This document shows positions 13,206 through 14,516 of a DNA stretch of 14,516 bases, one piece after another. A model generated the notes under the pieces. The model was not told where the DNA came from. It did no database searches and saw nothing but the letters and a program-made list of their open reading frames with translations. The first letter of the stretch is position 1. Every line of letters starts with the position of its first letter. Position numbers and translations under genes: made by a program. The stretch comes from an uncultured Lachnospiraceae bacterium. Its GTDB lineage: Bacteria > Bacillota > Clostridia > Lachnospirales > Lachnospiraceae. Location: NCBI GenBank assembly GCA_945485625.1, contig CALYSH010000011.1, positions 1-14,516 of the forward strand, read 5' to 3'.

Positions 13206-14498
13206 ATGGACCCTTTGGTCATACAATTTATTTGTTTGGTGTTTCTATTGATACTGTCCGGCTTTTTTTCTTCCGCGGAGACCGCGCTGACTACCGTCAA
13301 CCGCGTTCGTCTGAAAGCCCTGGAGGAAGAAGGGAACAAAAAAGCTGCCCGGGTAAATAAAATACTGGACAATTACAGCAAAATGCTGAGTGCTATTCTG
13401 ATTGGAAACAACATCGTGAACCTTTCTGCTTCCGCGCTGGCTACCACCCTTGCCCTGCATATCCATCTGGCAGTTGGTATTGCCACCGGTATCCTTACCA
13501 TATTGGTTTTAATCTTTGGTGAAATCGTACCCAAAACCTGGGCAATGTACTCTTCCGAGCGACTTGCTCTGGCCTACGGCAGCATCATATATGCTCTGAT
13601 GCAGCTTCTCACCCCGGTGATTTTTATTATAGACAAGATTGCCTGGTGTATCCTGGCTCTGCTTCATATTGACAGATCCCAAAAGAATACCATGACCGAA
13701 AACGAATTAAAGACCTATGTGGATGTAAGCCACGAGGATGGTGTGATTGAGTCCGAGGAGCGGGAGCTCATCTACAATGTATTTGATTTTTCCGATGCAG
13801 TTGCCAAGGATATTATGATTCCCCGTATCAACATGGTCACCATTGATGTGGATGACAGCTATGAGCAGGTGCTTTCCGTCTTTCGGGAGTCCATGTATAC
13901 CAGACTTCCGGTCTACGAAAAGGATCCGGACAACATTATCGGTCTGATAAACATAAAAGACTTCATCCTTACAGAAAATGCGGCAGATTTCCATGTTCAC
14001 AGCATCATCCGGGATGCCCATTATACCTATGAATACAAGAAGATTGCAGATCTCATGTCGGAGATTCGGGAAAAGAATACCAGCGTAACCTTCGTATTAA
14101 ACGAGTACGGTGCGACCGTAGGTATGATTACCCTGGAAGATCTTCTGGAAGAAATTGTTGGAGAAATCCGGGATGAATATGATGGGGACGAAGCCGAGAA
14201 TATTAAGAAGCTGGATGAATACACCTACCTGGTAGAGGGCAGCATGAAGCTGGATGATATCAACGACGCTATCGGCACCAAATTGGAAAGCGAAGACTAC
14301 GACTCCATCGGCGGCATCATCATAGAAAAGCTGGACCGTCTGCCCGAGGACAATGAAGAGGTGACTCTTCCCGACAGAATCCGCCTGAAGGTACAGGGAA
14401 TTGACCAAAATCGTATCGTAAAGGTCCTTCTTACTCTTCCCACCGGGGATGTGGAGGAAGAAAATCCTGACCGGTCCGAGACCGACGAAAGCAAATAA
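13206..14498 (+). CDS. CNNM/CorC-type CBS-domain membrane transporter (hemolysin family)
   Basis: This complete 430-residue protein belongs to the CNNM/CorC family, members of which have been shown to export Mg2+ (some were earlier called hemolysins or cobalt-resistance proteins). The N-terminal DUF21/CNNM domain (about 1-155) has hydrophobic segments at about 4-21, 60-84, 87-104 and 120-153, with the conserved FFSSAETAL at 20-28 and FGEIVPK at 104-110. A pair of CBS domains follows at about 190-320, which in relatives bind ATP-Mg2+; the block LNEYGATVGMITLEDLLEEI at 298-317 closes it. The CorC/HlyC C-terminal domain covers about 340-415, and the tail is acidic. I chose ATG 13206, with AGGAG 10 nt upstream, over an earlier start that would add a charged extension. 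Which cation it moves cannot be read from the sequence. Confidence 0.93.
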   Translation: MDPLVIQFICLVFLLILSGFFSSAETALTTVNRVRLKALEEEGNKKAARVNKILDNYSKMLSAILIGNNIVNLSASALATTLALHIHLAVGIATGILTILVLIFGEIVPKTWAMYSSERLALAYGSIIYALMQLLTPVIFIIDKIAWCILALLHIDRSQKNTMTENELKTYVDVSHEDGVIESEERELIYNVFDFSDAVAKDIMIPRINMVTIDVDDSYEQVLSVFRESMYTRLPVYEKDPDNIIGLINIKDFILTENAADFHVHSIIRDAHYTYEYKKIADLMSEIREKNTSVTFVLNEYGATVGMITLEDLLEEIVGEIRDEYDGDEAENIKKLDEYTYLVEGSMKLDDINDAIGTKLESEDYDSIGGIIIEKLDRLPEDNEEVTLPDRIRLKVQGIDQNRIVKVLLTLPTGDVEEENPDRSETDESK

Positions 14499-14516
14499 AT
14501 ACATATTTCCCGGAAA

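Noticed and set aside
13140..14498. CNNM/CorC-type gene starting at 13140
   Set aside because: The extra 22 residues are charged, overlap the leader hairpin and are not expected before the first membrane helix; ATG 13206 has AGGAG upstream.

Overview
The window reads as chromosomal core DNA from a Gram-positive Clostridia, most likely a member of the Lachnospiraceae. The evidence is the gene order murE-priA-def-fmt-(zinc membrane protease)-rsmB, a fused SecDF, the six-cysteine SCIFF peptide with its radical SAM maturase next to secDF, strong AGGAGG-type ribosome binding sites, and a meso-diaminopimelate type MurE. This placement is inferred from protein motifs and synteny, not from a database search.

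Layout. Positions 1-6446 (minus strand) hold a tightly packed operon transcribed right to left: murE, priA, def, fmt, a yugP-like zinc metallopeptidase, and the first 128 codons of rsmB, which runs off the left edge. A sigma-A-like promoter lies directly before murE, and a second candidate with a palindromic spacer lies before def. Positions 6447-6817 are non-coding and dominated by a long, nearly symmetrical palindrome of about 230 bp. Positions 6818-12501 (minus strand) hold a second operon: scfA (SCIFF precursor peptide), scfB (its radical SAM/SPASM maturase), secDF and recJ. Hairpins lie between scfA and scfB and between secDF and recJ, and scfB overlaps secDF by 14 nt. Further right are a small four-helix membrane protein (TIGR04086/YrzE-like, minus strand) and, divergently on the plus strand, a complete CNNM/CorC-type CBS-domain transporter gene (13206-14498).

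Functionally, the left operon joins peptidoglycan precursor synthesis (MurE), replication restart (PriA), the N-formyl-methionine cycle (Fmt adds the formyl group, Def removes it), a membrane protease and rRNA methylation (RsmB). The middle operon joins a ribosomally made, thioether-crosslinked peptide with the SecDF secretion motor and the RecJ single-strand exonuclease. No tRNA, rRNA, CRISPR array, transposase, phage gene or known riboswitch was seen.

Most noteworthy points: the catalytic Asn of Fmt is replaced by Cys; the long palindrome sits between recJ and murE; the SCIFF unit has an attenuator-like hairpin between precursor and maturase; and the divergent promoters at about 13085 appear to overlap at their -35 boxes. 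The SCIFF system is a described family of uncertain function, so I do not claim a wholly new system here.
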